This document shows, one piece after another, positions 17,004-25,870 of a DNA stretch of 64,000 bases. The notes beneath the pieces are model-generated. The model was not told the DNA's origin. It saw only the letters and a program-made list of their open reading frames with translations, and did no database searches. Within the stretch, counting starts at the first letter, position 1, and every line of letters begins with the position of its first letter. The stretch spans positions 1 through 64,000 of the forward strand of contig JBDTLK010000001.1 in the NCBI GenBank assembly GCA_039934835.1, read 5' to 3'. The stretch is from PALSA-1003 sp039934835 (lineage in GTDB: Bacteria > Pseudomonadota > Gammaproteobacteria > Burkholderiales > Casimicrobiaceae). The position numbers and the translations under genes were made by a program.

Positions 17004-18944
17004 TCAGCTTGCGGGTGAGCGCTGCATTTCAAATCCAAGCGCCGTCAACTCCCGCCGGACCGTGACATCTTGCAGGAGTGCGATGAACATCTGCACCGCC
17101 GGACGCTCCACGCGCGCACGAGGTACCACGAAATCGTAGCGCTCCTGCTGCAGCGGCGCGAACGCCAATCCATACTGTTCAGCGACAGTATTGATCGCCA
17201 CCCCCCAATCCGCGCGTCCCTGATGGACGGCAGCCGCAACCGCATTGTGTGACTTGGTCTGAACCGCATAGCCCGGCGGCCGGCGCTCACCAAGCAACTG
17301 GTCGATGAGGATTCGCGTGCCGCTGCCGGTGTTGCGGTTGACGAGCGTGCAGTCGGGATCCTGCAACGCCGCTTCGAGCGCAGCGGCAATGTTCTTGCCG
17401 GCGAATCGCGTGTCACCCGGACGATAGACGAGGCCCTGCATGCGGCCGTAGCCGGGGACGAGCATCAGGGCCTCCGTGAGCAGGTGGCGGTTGTATTCGC
17501 CCGAGTGCGGATCCATAAGATGAATGCCCGCAATGTCGCACTCGCCGCGCTTGGCCGCGGCCACGCCGCCCATACTCCCGACGTAAAGCGCTTTGGCCCG
17601 CAGCCCCTTGCGCAGCAGCTTGCCGACAAGCAAATCCAGCCCGACGCAATGACTGCCGATGATCACCAGGTCGGCCGGCTCGAGCTTCTGGCCCAGCAAC
17701 GTCACCACAACTGCCGTTCCGGCATCGACGATCTCGGTGTGCTGATCGATGGTGATGAAGCCGTCGGCGCTGCTGAATGCGGTGACCGATCCCGAGCCTT
17801 TTCCCATGGGATACGCGGTGAGTCCAGCGGGAGCATGGACCAGGCCAACGAGCAGATATTCGGTGCGACCGCGCTCCGAATTCACCCGCATCGGCAATGT
17901 TGCGGGAACAATTTGCCTGCGGTCCGGCGAGAGGCCGGCATACGCGCGAATCACCGGTGCCACGAACTCGTGGAAGGTGAAGATGGCGGACGTCGGAAAT
18001 CCCGGCAGGATCACCACCGGCTTTCCGGCACTGACCGCGAGGCAGATCGGCTTTCCTGGCTTGAGCGCCACGCCGTGCGCGACGATACCCGGATCCTGCA
18101 GCCGACTGACCACACGATACGACAGGTCGCCCGCCCCTTTGGAGGTGCCTCCGGAGAGCACCACCACGTCGTATTGCAGCGCTTGCGCGAGTGCTGCTGC
18201 AAGTGCCTCATCGTTGTCGGCAATGATGCCGAGCTGCATGGGCTCGCCACCGAGTTCCTCGACGGCCGCACCGATGATCGCCGCGTTGGAATCGTAGACA
18301 GCCCCGGTCCGCAGCGCTGCACCCGGCGCTACGATCTCGTTGCCGGTTGAAAAGATCGCAATTTGCGGTTTGCGAAAAACAGTCACCTCGGCAAGCCCGA
18401 TGGCCGCCAGCACGCCAATCTCACGCGAGGTCAGGAGCTGCCCGCCGCGCAAGACCGTTTCGCCCCTCGCGATATCCGTTCCGGCGTAACTCACGTTTTC
18501 TCCCGCCACGGCGGCACGCGTAATCTCCAGGGTCCGGTCGTCGCCACTCATCTCCGTGTGTTCGACCATGACCACTGCGTCGGCGCCGCGCGGCAGCATA
18601 CCGCCGGTGGCGATCATCGTTGCCCGGCCGGCGCTCACCGTCTGGGTCGGTACGACGCCGGGCGCGAGAGTCTCGTCGTTGAGCTGTATCGTGCGCGCCG
18701 TCTCTTCCATCGCGCCGAAGGTCCCCGCTGCCTGCAGCGCGAAGCCATCGACGTTGGAGCGGTCGAAGCCTGGGACATCAACTTCGGCGCGGATATCGTG
18801 AGCAAGAACTCGGCCCAGCGCCTGTCCTACCGGTAGCGTTTGTCGACCCAACGGCTCGAGTCGAAGGTGTTGCTGAAAACGCTCGGTCGCCTCATCGCGC
18901 GTGATCACGGTGAGGAACTGGGTCTGGCGGGTTTGCGGCTGCAC
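17004..18944 (-). CDS. moeA: MoeA molybdopterin molybdenumtransferase fused to a PBP-like domain
   Basis: 646 residues. Residues 1-420 are MoeA-like, which inserts molybdenum into adenylylated molybdopterin: DGFALQAAGTF, GGMLPRGADAVVMVEHTE, IFSTGNEIV and SGGTSKGAGDLSY are all visible. Residues about 430-640 form a periplasmic-binding-protein-like domain without a signal peptide, containing NRNTGSGTRILIDQLLG and SHNAVAAAVHQGRADWGVAI. The extra domain probably binds an oxyanion or cofactor in the cytoplasm. The GTG start lies 39 bases after moeA1, so the two are co-transcribed. A close match to its C-terminal domain is found in the regulator at 25871. Confidence 0.88.
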   Translation of the reverse strand: MQPQTRQTQFLTVITRDEATERFQQHLRLEPLGRQTLPVGQALGRVLAHDIRAEVDVPGFDRSNVDGFALQAAGTFGAMEETARTIQLNDETLAPGVVPTQTVSAGRATMIATGGMLPRGADAVVMVEHTEMSGDDRTLEITRAAVAGENVSYAGTDIARGETVLRGGQLLTSREIGVLAAIGLAEVTVFRKPQIAIFSTGNEIVAPGAALRTGAVYDSNAAIIGAAVEELGGEPMQLGIIADNDEALAAALAQALQYDVVVLSGGTSKGAGDLSYRVVSRLQDPGIVAHGVALKPGKPICLAVSAGKPVVILPGFPTSAIFTFHEFVAPVIRAYAGLSPDRRQIVPATLPMRVNSERGRTEYLLVGLVHAPAGLTAYPMGKGSGSVTAFSSADGFITIDQHTEIVDAGTAVVVTLLGQKLEPADLVIIGSHCVGLDLLVGKLLRKGLRAKALYVGSMGGVAAAKRGECDIAGIHLMDPHSGEYNRHLLTEALMLVPGYGRMQGLVYRPGDTRFAGKNIAAALEAALQDPDCTLVNRNTGSGTRILIDQLLGERRPPGYAVQTKSHNAVAAAVHQGRADWGVAINTVAEQYGLAFAPLQQERYDFVVPRARVERPAVQMFIALLQDVTVRRELTALGFEMQRSPAS

Positions 18945-18983
18945 TTGTTTTTCCGAAAATGGCGATCTTTGCGGAGCCTGATT

Positions 18984-20192
18984 TCATTCGTACAGATATA
19001 CGTCGACGACCGTTCCGGGGCCGTACCCCTCGCTCTCGGCGGGAACCACGACGAAGCCGTCGGCGCGGGTCGTCGATGAGAGTATCGACGCGCCGCTTAG
19101 CGCCAGCGGCTCGACCTGGTCATCGACGAACACGACGCGACAGTAGTCGATCCGGCCGATCGCGGAAACAATCTTGCGCGCAACGCTGCCTTGCCGGGTG
19201 CGATGCGGCCAATCCGGGCGTCGCCCACCGCGCAGTCGGATGGCGCGCCCGGCGAAGAAATCGTAGGCACACAGGCAAGACACCGGATTGCCGGGGAGCA
19301 GGAACACCAGCGCTTCGCCGACAAGGCCGATGCCGGCGGGGCTCGACGGGCGCATCGCGACGCCGTGAAACGCCAGCTCTCCGACGTCGGCAAGGAGTTG
19401 CGGGGCATGGTCCTCGGTGCCGACGCTCGAACCGCCGGAAATCAGGATGACATCTGCGCCCGGCGTGATGAGCGCCTCGCGAATCTTCGTCGCGTCGTCG
19501 CCAAGTTTGTAGTGTGCCTCGATAGCGCCGCCATCGCGCGCAAGGAGTCCGCGCAGCATCGCCGAATTGGCATCGTAGATCTGATGGGGGCCTTTCAGCT
19601 CGCCCGGACTGATCACCTCGTTGCCGGTGACTATGATTCGGACGCGCGGCTGGTCGACTACGCGAATGCGGTCGATGCCAAGCGACGCAAGCAAACCGAG
19701 ATCCTGCGGACGCAGGCGCCGGGCGATCTCCAGTACGGCCGTGCCGGCCTGGATGTCTTCACCGATGGTACCGATGTGTTTGCCGGGGGCGACGGAAAGC
19801 GTGATCTCGACCTGCCCGGACTTCTCCTGCGCGTACTCCGCTGGCACGACCGCGTCGGCGCCTTCGGGTATCGCGGCGCCCGTCATGATTCTCACCGCGG
19901 ACGCGGGCGGTACCGTTCCGTCAAAGGGCCTGCCCGGCAATGCCTGGCCAAGCACCGCAAATGCAAGTGGATTGTAGTCGCCTGCGCCGGATGTTTCCGC
20001 GCCATGCAATGCGTAACCGTCCATCGCGGAGCGGTCAAACTCGGGGACGTCGATGGGCGCAATCACCTGTTCCGCAAGAATGCGACCCGATGCTTCGTCC
20101 AGCGATACGACGCTCTGCCCAAGCCGATGGGCGTTTCGGTCAATCCAGTCCAGTACGGCGCCAACTTCAGCGCGCTGGCGAAAACCATGCAT
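18984..20192 (-). CDS. moeA: Molybdopterin molybdenumtransferase
   Basis: 402 residues from the ATG at 20192; a GTG at 20234 would add 14 residues. MoeA landmarks are the FDRSAMDGYALHGAE segment, RIMTGAAIPEGADAVVPAEY, IIVTGNEVISPGE, ISGGSSVGTEDHAPQLL and FLLPGNPVSCLCAYDFF. It catalyses the metal insertion step of molybdenum cofactor synthesis in the cytoplasm. It is transcribed away from modABC, whose genes supply the molybdate. It has the plain MoeA architecture, in contrast to the fused paralog behind it. Confidence 0.93.
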   Translation of the reverse strand: MHGFRQRAEVGAVLDWIDRNAHRLGQSVVSLDEASGRILAEQVIAPIDVPEFDRSAMDGYALHGAETSGAGDYNPLAFAVLGQALPGRPFDGTVPPASAVRIMTGAAIPEGADAVVPAEYAQEKSGQVEITLSVAPGKHIGTIGEDIQAGTAVLEIARRLRPQDLGLLASLGIDRIRVVDQPRVRIIVTGNEVISPGELKGPHQIYDANSAMLRGLLARDGGAIEAHYKLGDDATKIREALITPGADVILISGGSSVGTEDHAPQLLADVGELAFHGVAMRPSSPAGIGLVGEALVFLLPGNPVSCLCAYDFFAGRAIRLRGGRRPDWPHRTRQGSVARKIVSAIGRIDYCRVVFVDDQVEPLALSGASILSSTTRADGFVVVPAESEGYGPGTVVDVYLYE

Positions 20193-20350
20193 GCGCACAT
20201 CTCTTGGGATCACGCCATCTCCAGGCAGAACCACGGCAACTTACGCGAGGGGCTCGATTATAGACCTCGGCAGCATGGACTACAGGTGGGCGTGCCGCGC
20301 GCATGCGAGCAGCGGCGTATCAGGTAAATCTCCCATGAGCGACGTTGAAT

Positions 20351-20383
20351 TTGTGCGCTGGGTATATACGGCTGTATATTACG
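20351..20383 (+). promoter_or_regulatory. modA promoter with ModE-like operator
   Basis: TATATA (20363-20368), six bases, then TATATT followed by ACG (20375-20383) resembles the ModE box as I remember it from E. coli (TATATA-N6-TATATAACG). The right half is also a plausible -10 (TATATT) spaced 18 bases from TTGTGC (20351-20356). Molybdate-loaded ModE bound here would block transcription of modA. Confidence 0.6.
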
Positions 20384-20423
20384 CTTTGGGCACTTGGGCG
20401 GGAGACTTGGGCGGGAGTCAAGC

Positions 20424-21197
20424 ATGCGCAGGCTGATAGGATCTCTCTCGTCGTTTGCCTTCGCGCTATGCGTGTCCATCGCGTCACCCCCGGTCAAGGC
20501 GGTCGATGTCACGGTGTTTGCGGCCGCGAGCCTGAAAGAGGCCATGGACGATCAGGCCAGGCAGTTCGAGGCCAATACCGGCAACAAGGTGATCGTCTCG
20601 TATGGCGCGAGCAACGCGCTGGCGAAGCAGATCGAGTCCGGAGCACCCGCAGACATTTTCATTTCCGCCGACCTCGATTGGATGGACTACATCGACCAGA
20701 AGCGGCTGGTGGCGCCGAATATGCGCTTTGATCTATTGCGCAATACCCTGGTCCTTATTGCACCGGCATCGAGTGTGTCGACGCTCAAGATCGGTCCGAA
20801 CTTTGGTCTCGCTGCCGCGCTTGGCAATGAAAAGCTGGCCATGGCGAATCCCGACAGTGTGCCGGCGGGCAAGTACGGCAAGAGCGCACTCGAAAAGCTG
20901 GGTGTCTGGCAGAGCGTCGAGAAGCAGGTCGCACGGGCTGAGAACGTGCGTGCAGCACTGGCGTTCGTATCGAGGGGCGGGGCACCCTTCGGCGTCGTGT
21001 ACAGAACTGATGCGTCGGCCGACAAGGGCGTGCGGATCGTCGATACCTTTCCGGCGGACACCCATCCGCCGATCATCTACCCGGCGGCGCTGCTGGTAGG
21101 CAGCAAGACGACCGCCGCGAAGCCGCTGCTCGCCTATCTACGATCCACGCCGGCGCGTGCTGGCTGGGAAAAATACGGCTTTGGTCTAGTTCGATAA
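20424..21197 (+). CDS. modA: Molybdate-binding periplasmic protein
   Basis: 257 residues with a signal peptide ending near residue 26 (VKA). The mature protein begins with VDVTVFAAASLKEAMDD, the standard ModA opening whose Ala-Ser contacts molybdate. SYGASNALAKQIESGAPADIFISAD and the Tyr-containing GVVYRTDAS are further ModA landmarks. The ATG at 20424 follows a GGGAG ribosome site. modB starts 3 bases after the stop. It captures molybdate for the ModBC importer. Confidence 0.94.
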   Translation: MRRLIGSLSSFAFALCVSIASPPVKAVDVTVFAAASLKEAMDDQARQFEANTGNKVIVSYGASNALAKQIESGAPADIFISADLDWMDYIDQKRLVAPNMRFDLLRNTLVLIAPASSVSTLKIGPNFGLAAALGNEKLAMANPDSVPAGKYGKSALEKLGVWQSVEKQVARAENVRAALAFVSRGGAPFGVVYRTDASADKGVRIVDTFPADTHPPIIYPAALLVGSKTTAAKPLLAYLRSTPARAGWEKYGFGLVR

Positions 21198-21200
21198 GCC

Positions 21201-21902
21201 ATGTTCGAGCTCAGCCCGGAAGAGCTCGGCATTCTTGGACTGAGTCTCCGGGTTGCCGTGGTCAGCGTCATATTCAGCCTGCCGCTCGCGATCGCGGTAG
21301 CCCTTGGACTGGCGCGCTTGTCGTTTCCGGGAAAGACTCTGGTCGATGCGATCATCCATCTTCCACTCGTGTTGCCTCCGGTCGTCGTCGGGTTTGCGCT
21401 CCTGGTGCTTTTCGGCAAGCGCGGAGCCATCGGCAGCTGGCTCGACCAATGGTTCGGCATTGTCCTTGCGTTCCGTTGGACCGGCGCGGCGTTGGCGTCC
21501 GCGATCATGGGCTTTCCGCTGATGGTTCGCGCCATCCGATTGTCGATCGAGGCCATCGACCAGCGCCTCGAAGTCGCAGCGCGCACCCTCGGCGGGTCGC
21601 GTCCATGGGTTTTCGCATCGATCACGCTGCCGCTGGCGCTGCCGGGCATCATCACCGGCACGCTCCTGTCGTTCGCCCGGGGGCTGGGCGAATTCGGTGC
21701 GACCATTACCTTCGTTTCCAATATCCCCGGCGAGACCCAAACGTTGCCGCTGGCGATCTATACGTTCACCCAGGTGCCTGGCGGCGAGGGCCAGGCGCTG
21801 CGCATGAGCATCATTGCGGTCATCCTGTCCATCGCGGCGCTGGCAACTTCGGAATGGCTTACGCGTCGCTCGAAGCGCATGCACGGCGATGATCGACGTT
21901 GA
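21201..21902 (+). CDS. modB: Molybdate ABC transporter permease
   Basis: 233 residues with five or six membrane helices. The coupling motif reads EVAARTLGGSRPWVFASITL, and RGLGEFGATITFVSNIPGET is the typical ModB ending. It overlaps modC by 14 bases, as is common in mod operons, and is the channel through which ModA-delivered molybdate enters. Confidence 0.94.
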   Translation: MFELSPEELGILGLSLRVAVVSVIFSLPLAIAVALGLARLSFPGKTLVDAIIHLPLVLPPVVVGFALLVLFGKRGAIGSWLDQWFGIVLAFRWTGAALASAIMGFPLMVRAIRLSIEAIDQRLEVAARTLGGSRPWVFASITLPLALPGIITGTLLSFARGLGEFGATITFVSNIPGETQTLPLAIYTFTQVPGGEGQALRMSIIAVILSIAALATSEWLTRRSKRMHGDDRR

Positions 21903-22977
21903 CATCGAAGCGCAACTGGGCGCGTTTCATCTTTCGGTCCGGTTTGCAGCAGAGGCTCCCATCCTCGGCCTGTTCGGACGGTCCGGCTCGGGCAAGAGCA
22001 GCGTGATCAACGCGATCGCGGGGATATCGACGCCACTGCGGGGCACCATCTCCATCAATGGCGTCGCCTTGTTCGACTCGGCAAAAGGCATCGACCTGGC
22101 CCCGGAAAAGCGGCGAATCGGCTATGTCTTCCAGGACTCCCTGTTGTTTCCGCACATGGATGTCGAATCAAATCTTTTCTATGGCCATCGATTGCGCCGG
22201 TCCGTGGACCGCTTCATCGACGAGAAACGCGTCATCGAGCTACTTGGCCTGGATGGGCTGTTGCGCCGAAAGCCGATGGCGCTGTCGGGCGGCGAAAAGC
22301 AGCGTGTTGCCATAGGCCGCGCACTGCTCGCCCAACCGCGCATCTTGCTCATGGACGAACCCCTGGCAGCACTCGACATCTCGCGCAAGATCGAGATCCT
22401 CGACTATATCGAGCGCTTGCGCGATGAGTTGAATATACCGATCGTCTATGTCAGTCACTCGGTGACGGAAATCACACGGCTTGCCGACACCGTAGTCGTG
22501 CTATCGGAGGGAAAATGCCTTGCGGCAGGTGATGTCGACGAAGTGATGGGTCGACTCGATCTGAAGCCCGCGACCGGACGCTACGAGGCAGGGGCGGTTG
22601 TCGATACCCGCGTCGTCGCACACGATACCGAATATCAGTTGACGACGCTTGCGTTCGATGGCGGCGAACTCCTCGTACCGCATATCGACGCGCCGATAGG
22701 TGATCACTTCCGCGTACGAATTCGCGCGCGTGACGTAGCGCTTTCCATCCGAAGACCGACTGAGATCAGCATACTCAACGTGCTTGCCGCCCGCGTCACA
22801 GCGATCGACGAGGAGACTGGTCCGATCGTGGATGTGCAGCTCGCGATAGGCCAGGCCACACTTGTTGCGCGAATCACGCGGCGATCGTTCCGGGGTCTCG
22901 ATATTCGCAGTGGGCAGGAGGTCTACGCGCTTATCAAGGCCATCTCATTCGATCAGCGCAGTGTCGGTTATGCGTGA
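21889..22977 (+). CDS. modC: Molybdate ABC transporter ATPase
   Basis: 362 residues from the ATG at 21889. Walker A GRSGSGKSS is at residues 30-38, the signature is LSGGEKQRVAIGRALL and Walker B is ILLMDEPLAALD. A C-terminal TOBE domain of about 70 residues (LNVLAARVTAIDEETGPIVD onwards) could bind molybdate and inhibit transport when the pool is full, as known for ModC relatives. It ends 15 bases before the modE-like gene. Confidence 0.94.
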   Translation: MIDVDIEAQLGAFHLSVRFAAEAPILGLFGRSGSGKSSVINAIAGISTPLRGTISINGVALFDSAKGIDLAPEKRRIGYVFQDSLLFPHMDVESNLFYGHRLRRSVDRFIDEKRVIELLGLDGLLRRKPMALSGGEKQRVAIGRALLAQPRILLMDEPLAALDISRKIEILDYIERLRDELNIPIVYVSHSVTEITRLADTVVVLSEGKCLAAGDVDEVMGRLDLKPATGRYEAGAVVDTRVVAHDTEYQLTTLAFDGGELLVPHIDAPIGDHFRVRIRARDVALSIRRPTEISILNVLAARVTAIDEETGPIVDVQLAIGQATLVARITRRSFRGLDIRSGQEVYALIKAISFDQRSVGYA

Positions 22978-22992
22978 CGGCACGGAGGGTGC

Positions 22993-23361
22993 ATGAAGCC
23001 CGAGGTTCGATTTCACATTCGCGACAGCAGCCACTCTGCCGAGTTGGCGATCGGGCCAGGCAAGGTTGCGCTTCTGGAAGCCATCGATCAGACCGGTTCG
23101 ATTACTTCGTCCGCCAAGCTGCTTGGAATGTCGTATCGCCGCGCGTGGTTGCTGGTCGACGAGACGAATCGCTGTCTGGTTCGCCCGGCGGTGCAAACCA
23201 TTGCAGGAGGACAACGCGGTGGAGGCGCTTCGCTGACGGCGGTAGGCATCGAACTGGTTCGCCGCTATCGGGCGCTGGAGCGCAAGACCGGCTTGGCCGT
23301 GACCAGGAACCTGAAGCCATTGCTGCGCAGCGTTGCGCGACCCGCTCGCACCAAGAAGTGA
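22993..23361 (+). CDS. modE: One-domain ModE-type transcription regulator
   Basis: 122 residues: only the N-terminal winged helix domain of ModE, with the helix-turn-helix at about residues 35-59 (GSITSSAKLLGMSYRRAWLL). The molybdate-binding TOBE domains of full-length ModE are absent, so sensing must come from elsewhere or the protein may act without ligand. A strong ribosome site (GGAGG) precedes the ATG. As the last gene of modABC it is a likely autoregulator at the box before modA. Confidence 0.85.
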   Translation: MKPEVRFHIRDSSHSAELAIGPGKVALLEAIDQTGSITSSAKLLGMSYRRAWLLVDETNRCLVRPAVQTIAGGQRGGGASLTAVGIELVRRYRALERKTGLAVTRNLKPLLRSVARPARTKK

Positions 23362-23475
23362 GATCATGAACCCGCAACTTACAATTCCCCGCGTTGCCCG
23401 CCGTGTAGAGGCACATCGGCCCATCCTGCGCCGCCGCTTGCCCCAGAGCGACCACGCCGAGCCAGCCGCAACGGA

Positions 23476-24303
23476 TCATGCGTTGGCGTCGCCCGCGTTG
23501 GGATAGAACAACTGCTCGCCGCCGATCTTGTAGTCGGCGATCGCTTTTTGACCGCCGGGCGACACCAGCCAGTCGATGAACTGCTGGCCGAGTTGCTTTT
23601 TCACCGTCGGGTGCTTCTCTGGATTCACCAGCATGACCCCGTACTGGTTGAAGAGTCGCTTGTCGCCCTCGACCAGGATCGCGAGATCGCCGCGATTCTT
23701 GAACGCAAGCCAGGTGCCGCGATCGGCGAGAATGTAGGCATTCATCGACGCTGCCGTGTTCAGCGCCGGCCCCATGCCCTGCCCGGTGTCGCGATACCAA
23801 GGTCCCTTGCTCTTCTCGAGATCGACTCGGGAGGCCTTCCACAGGTCGAGTTCGGCCATGTGCGTGCCGCTGCGATCGCCGCGCGAGACGAATGGCGCCT
23901 GTGCGGCCGCGACCTTCTTGAGCGCCGCGAGGATGTCCTTGCCACCGGCGATTTTGGCGGGATCGCCCTTGGGGCCGATGAGCACGAAGTCGTTGTACAT
24001 CACCGGATAGCGCTTGACGCCGTGGCCTTCGGCGAGGAACTTGTCCTCCGCGGCACGGGCGTGAACGAACACCACGTCGGCGTCGCCGCGGCGCCCCACG
24101 TCAAGCGCCTGCCCGGTTCCGAGCGCGACGACGTGCACCTTCACGCCGGTCCGCTGCTCGTAGATCGGCAGCAAATACCGGAACAATCCGGACTGCTCGG
24201 TCGACGTGGTCGACGCGACAGTGATGAAGCGCTCCTGGGCCGGTGCTGCCAATGCATAAGCGGCGAGCGCTGCGGCGATGAAAATGCGACGCGAAACTAC
24301 CAT
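23476..24303 (-). CDS. tupA: Tungstate-binding periplasmic protein
   Basis: 275 residues with a signal peptide ending near residue 22 (APA). The mature start RFITVASTTSTEQSG holds the TupA motif (STTS at 31-34) that binds tungstate. Further landmarks are GTGQALDVGRRGDADVVFVH and MYNDFVLIGPKGDP. A good AAGGAG ribosome site lies before the ATG, and the gene overlaps the tupC stop by 7 bases. It is last in the operon here (tupB-tupC-tupA), whereas tupA is usually first. Confidence 0.92.
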   Translation of the reverse strand: MVVSRRIFIAAALAAYALAAPAQERFITVASTTSTEQSGLFRYLLPIYEQRTGVKVHVVALGTGQALDVGRRGDADVVFVHARAAEDKFLAEGHGVKRYPVMYNDFVLIGPKGDPAKIAGGKDILAALKKVAAAQAPFVSRGDRSGTHMAELDLWKASRVDLEKSKGPWYRDTGQGMGPALNTAASMNAYILADRGTWLAFKNRGDLAILVEGDKRLFNQYGVMLVNPEKHPTVKKQLGQQFIDWLVSPGGQKAIADYKIGGEQLFYPNAGDANA

Positions 24304-25040
24304 GGCAATTCTCCTTCAAGGAATCGAGTGGCTTCAGCGGACTTGGGGCGTTTGAAAAAATCGGCGACCACCGCGCGCTCGGCAATCCGCCCCCTGTGCA
24401 TGAACAAGATCTCGTCGCCGAGTCGACGCGCCTGGCCGAGGTTGTGGGTCACGAGAACGATCTTCGTGCCGGCAGCATGCATCGCGACGATAACCTGCTC
24501 GATCTCGTGCGCCGCGCCCGGATCGAGGCTCGAGGTGGGTTCGTCGAGAAACAGGACCTCGGGGCGCAGCGCCCAGGCGCGCGCGAGGGCCAGCCGTTGT
24601 TGCTCGCCGCCGGACAGAACGCGCGCCGGGCGGTCCGCGAGGGCCGCCAGGCCGACTCTATCGAGCGCCTCGCGCGCCCTCGTGTCGCGCGCGCCGGACG
24701 CGGTGCCCGCGACGCGCAGTCCATAGACGACGTTGGCGAGCGCAGAGCGCCGCAACAACACCGGGCGCTGAAAGACCATTGCCTGGCGCCGCGGCGCGCC
24801 GGGCAGTTCCGGCGCGTTCCAGCGGATAGTCCCGGTTGTCTGGCGCAGGAGCCCGTGGCACAGCCGCAGCAACACGCTCTTGCCCGCGCCATTCGCGCCG
24901 ATGATCACGGTGCGGGTTGCCGCGTCGAGCCGGAACGACACGTTGTCGATGATGCGTCGGCCGCCGACGGCAAATACGAGTCCGTCCACATGGAGCGGCA
25001 GCAGGGGCCTCGGAGCGCGCATGGTCGACGCCTCCGTCAT
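24297..25040 (-). CDS. tupC: Tungstate ABC transporter ATPase
   Basis: 247 residues from the ATG at 25040, which overlaps the tupB stop in an ATGA arrangement. A downstream ATG at 25022 is a possible alternative. Walker A is GANGAGKSV, the signature is LSGGEQQRLALARAWAL and Walker B is LFLDEPTSSLD. It drives uptake of the tungstate bound by TupA. Confidence 0.9.
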   Translation of the reverse strand: MTEASTMRAPRPLLPLHVDGLVFAVGGRRIIDNVSFRLDAATRTVIIGANGAGKSVLLRLCHGLLRQTTGTIRWNAPELPGAPRRQAMVFQRPVLLRRSALANVVYGLRVAGTASGARDTRAREALDRVGLAALADRPARVLSGGEQQRLALARAWALRPEVLFLDEPTSSLDPGAAHEIEQVIVAMHAAGTKIVLVTHNLGQARRLGDEILFMHRGRIAERAVVADFFKRPKSAEATRFLEGELPW

Positions 25041-25741
25041 CCATACCGCCGCTGTGCCGTCTCTTTGACGACATACGCAGCCGCATTGAGCACCAGCACG
25101 ATGGTCAGCAAGACCAATCCCAGACCGAGCGCGAGCGGCAGGTCGCCCTTGCTGGTCTCCAGCGCGATGGTGGTGGTCATCACTCGCGTGACGCCATCGA
25201 TGTTGCCGCCGACGATCATCACCGCCCCGACTTCCGCCGCGGCGCGGCCGAAGCCGGCCAGGACGATGGTGAGCAACGAAAAACGCACGTCCCAGAGCAG
25301 CGTCGCCGCCGCGCCCAGGCGGCGCTCGCCCAGCGAGCGCAACTGATCGCGATATTCGCCCCACGCATCCTCGATCACCTGGCGCGACAGCGCGGCGACG
25401 ATTGGCGTGACGAGTATGGCCTGGGCAATGACCATGGCAGTCGGCGTGAACAGGAGCCCCATCGCGCCCAGAGGCCCCGCGCGTGACAACAGGAGATAAA
25501 CCGCCAGCCCGACGACAACGGGCGGCAGTCCCATCAGCGCATTGAGCACGACGATGAGCAGGTGGCGGCCGGGAAAGCGGCCAACCGCGATGGTCGCGCC
25601 GAGCGGCAATCCCACCAGACACGCGATGACGACCGCGGTCAGGCTCACCTCCAAGCTGAGCAGCACGATGCCGATCAGGTTCGCATCGCCGCTGCCTATC
25701 ATGTGCAGCGCCTGCGCGGCGGCGGTTCCCAACCCGTTCAT
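25037..25741 (-). CDS. tupB: Tungstate ABC transporter permease
   Basis: 234 residues from the ATG at 25741, with five or six membrane helices (for example LLSLEVSLTAVVIACLVGLP). The TupB-type segments LNALMGLPPVVVGLAVYLLL and AGFGRAAAEVGAVMIVGGNI are clear. An alternative upstream GTG at 25816 would place the start beyond the operator palindrome and is unlikely. It is first in the tupBCA operon. Confidence 0.9.
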   Translation of the reverse strand: MNGLGTAAAQALHMIGSGDANLIGIVLLSLEVSLTAVVIACLVGLPLGATIAVGRFPGRHLLIVVLNALMGLPPVVVGLAVYLLLSRAGPLGAMGLLFTPTAMVIAQAILVTPIVAALSRQVIEDAWGEYRDQLRSLGERRLGAAATLLWDVRFSLLTIVLAGFGRAAAEVGAVMIVGGNIDGVTRVMTTTIALETSKGDLPLALGLGLVLLTIVLVLNAAAYVVKETAQRRYG

Positions 25742-25770
25742 TCCCGGCGGAAACTTTCGGGTGCGGCAAA

Positions 25771-25790
25771 ATATGTATAATAATACATAT
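25771..25790. promoter_or_regulatory. Palindromic operator between tupB and the divergent regulator
   Basis: ATATGTAT (25771-25778) and ATACATAT (25783-25790) are a perfect inverted repeat, seen as TATGTA-N6-TACATA, the same spacing as the ModE-like box of modA. A consensus -10 hexamer TATAAT (25776-25781) for the rightward regulator lies within it. Binding would control both the tup operon and the regulator. Confidence 0.65.
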
Positions 25791-25870
25791 ATACTTTGGG
25801 CTGTGACTGGACGCAACTAACCAACAATAGCCTATCGCTGTGCCCCAACAAATATGCAAGGCTATTCATA

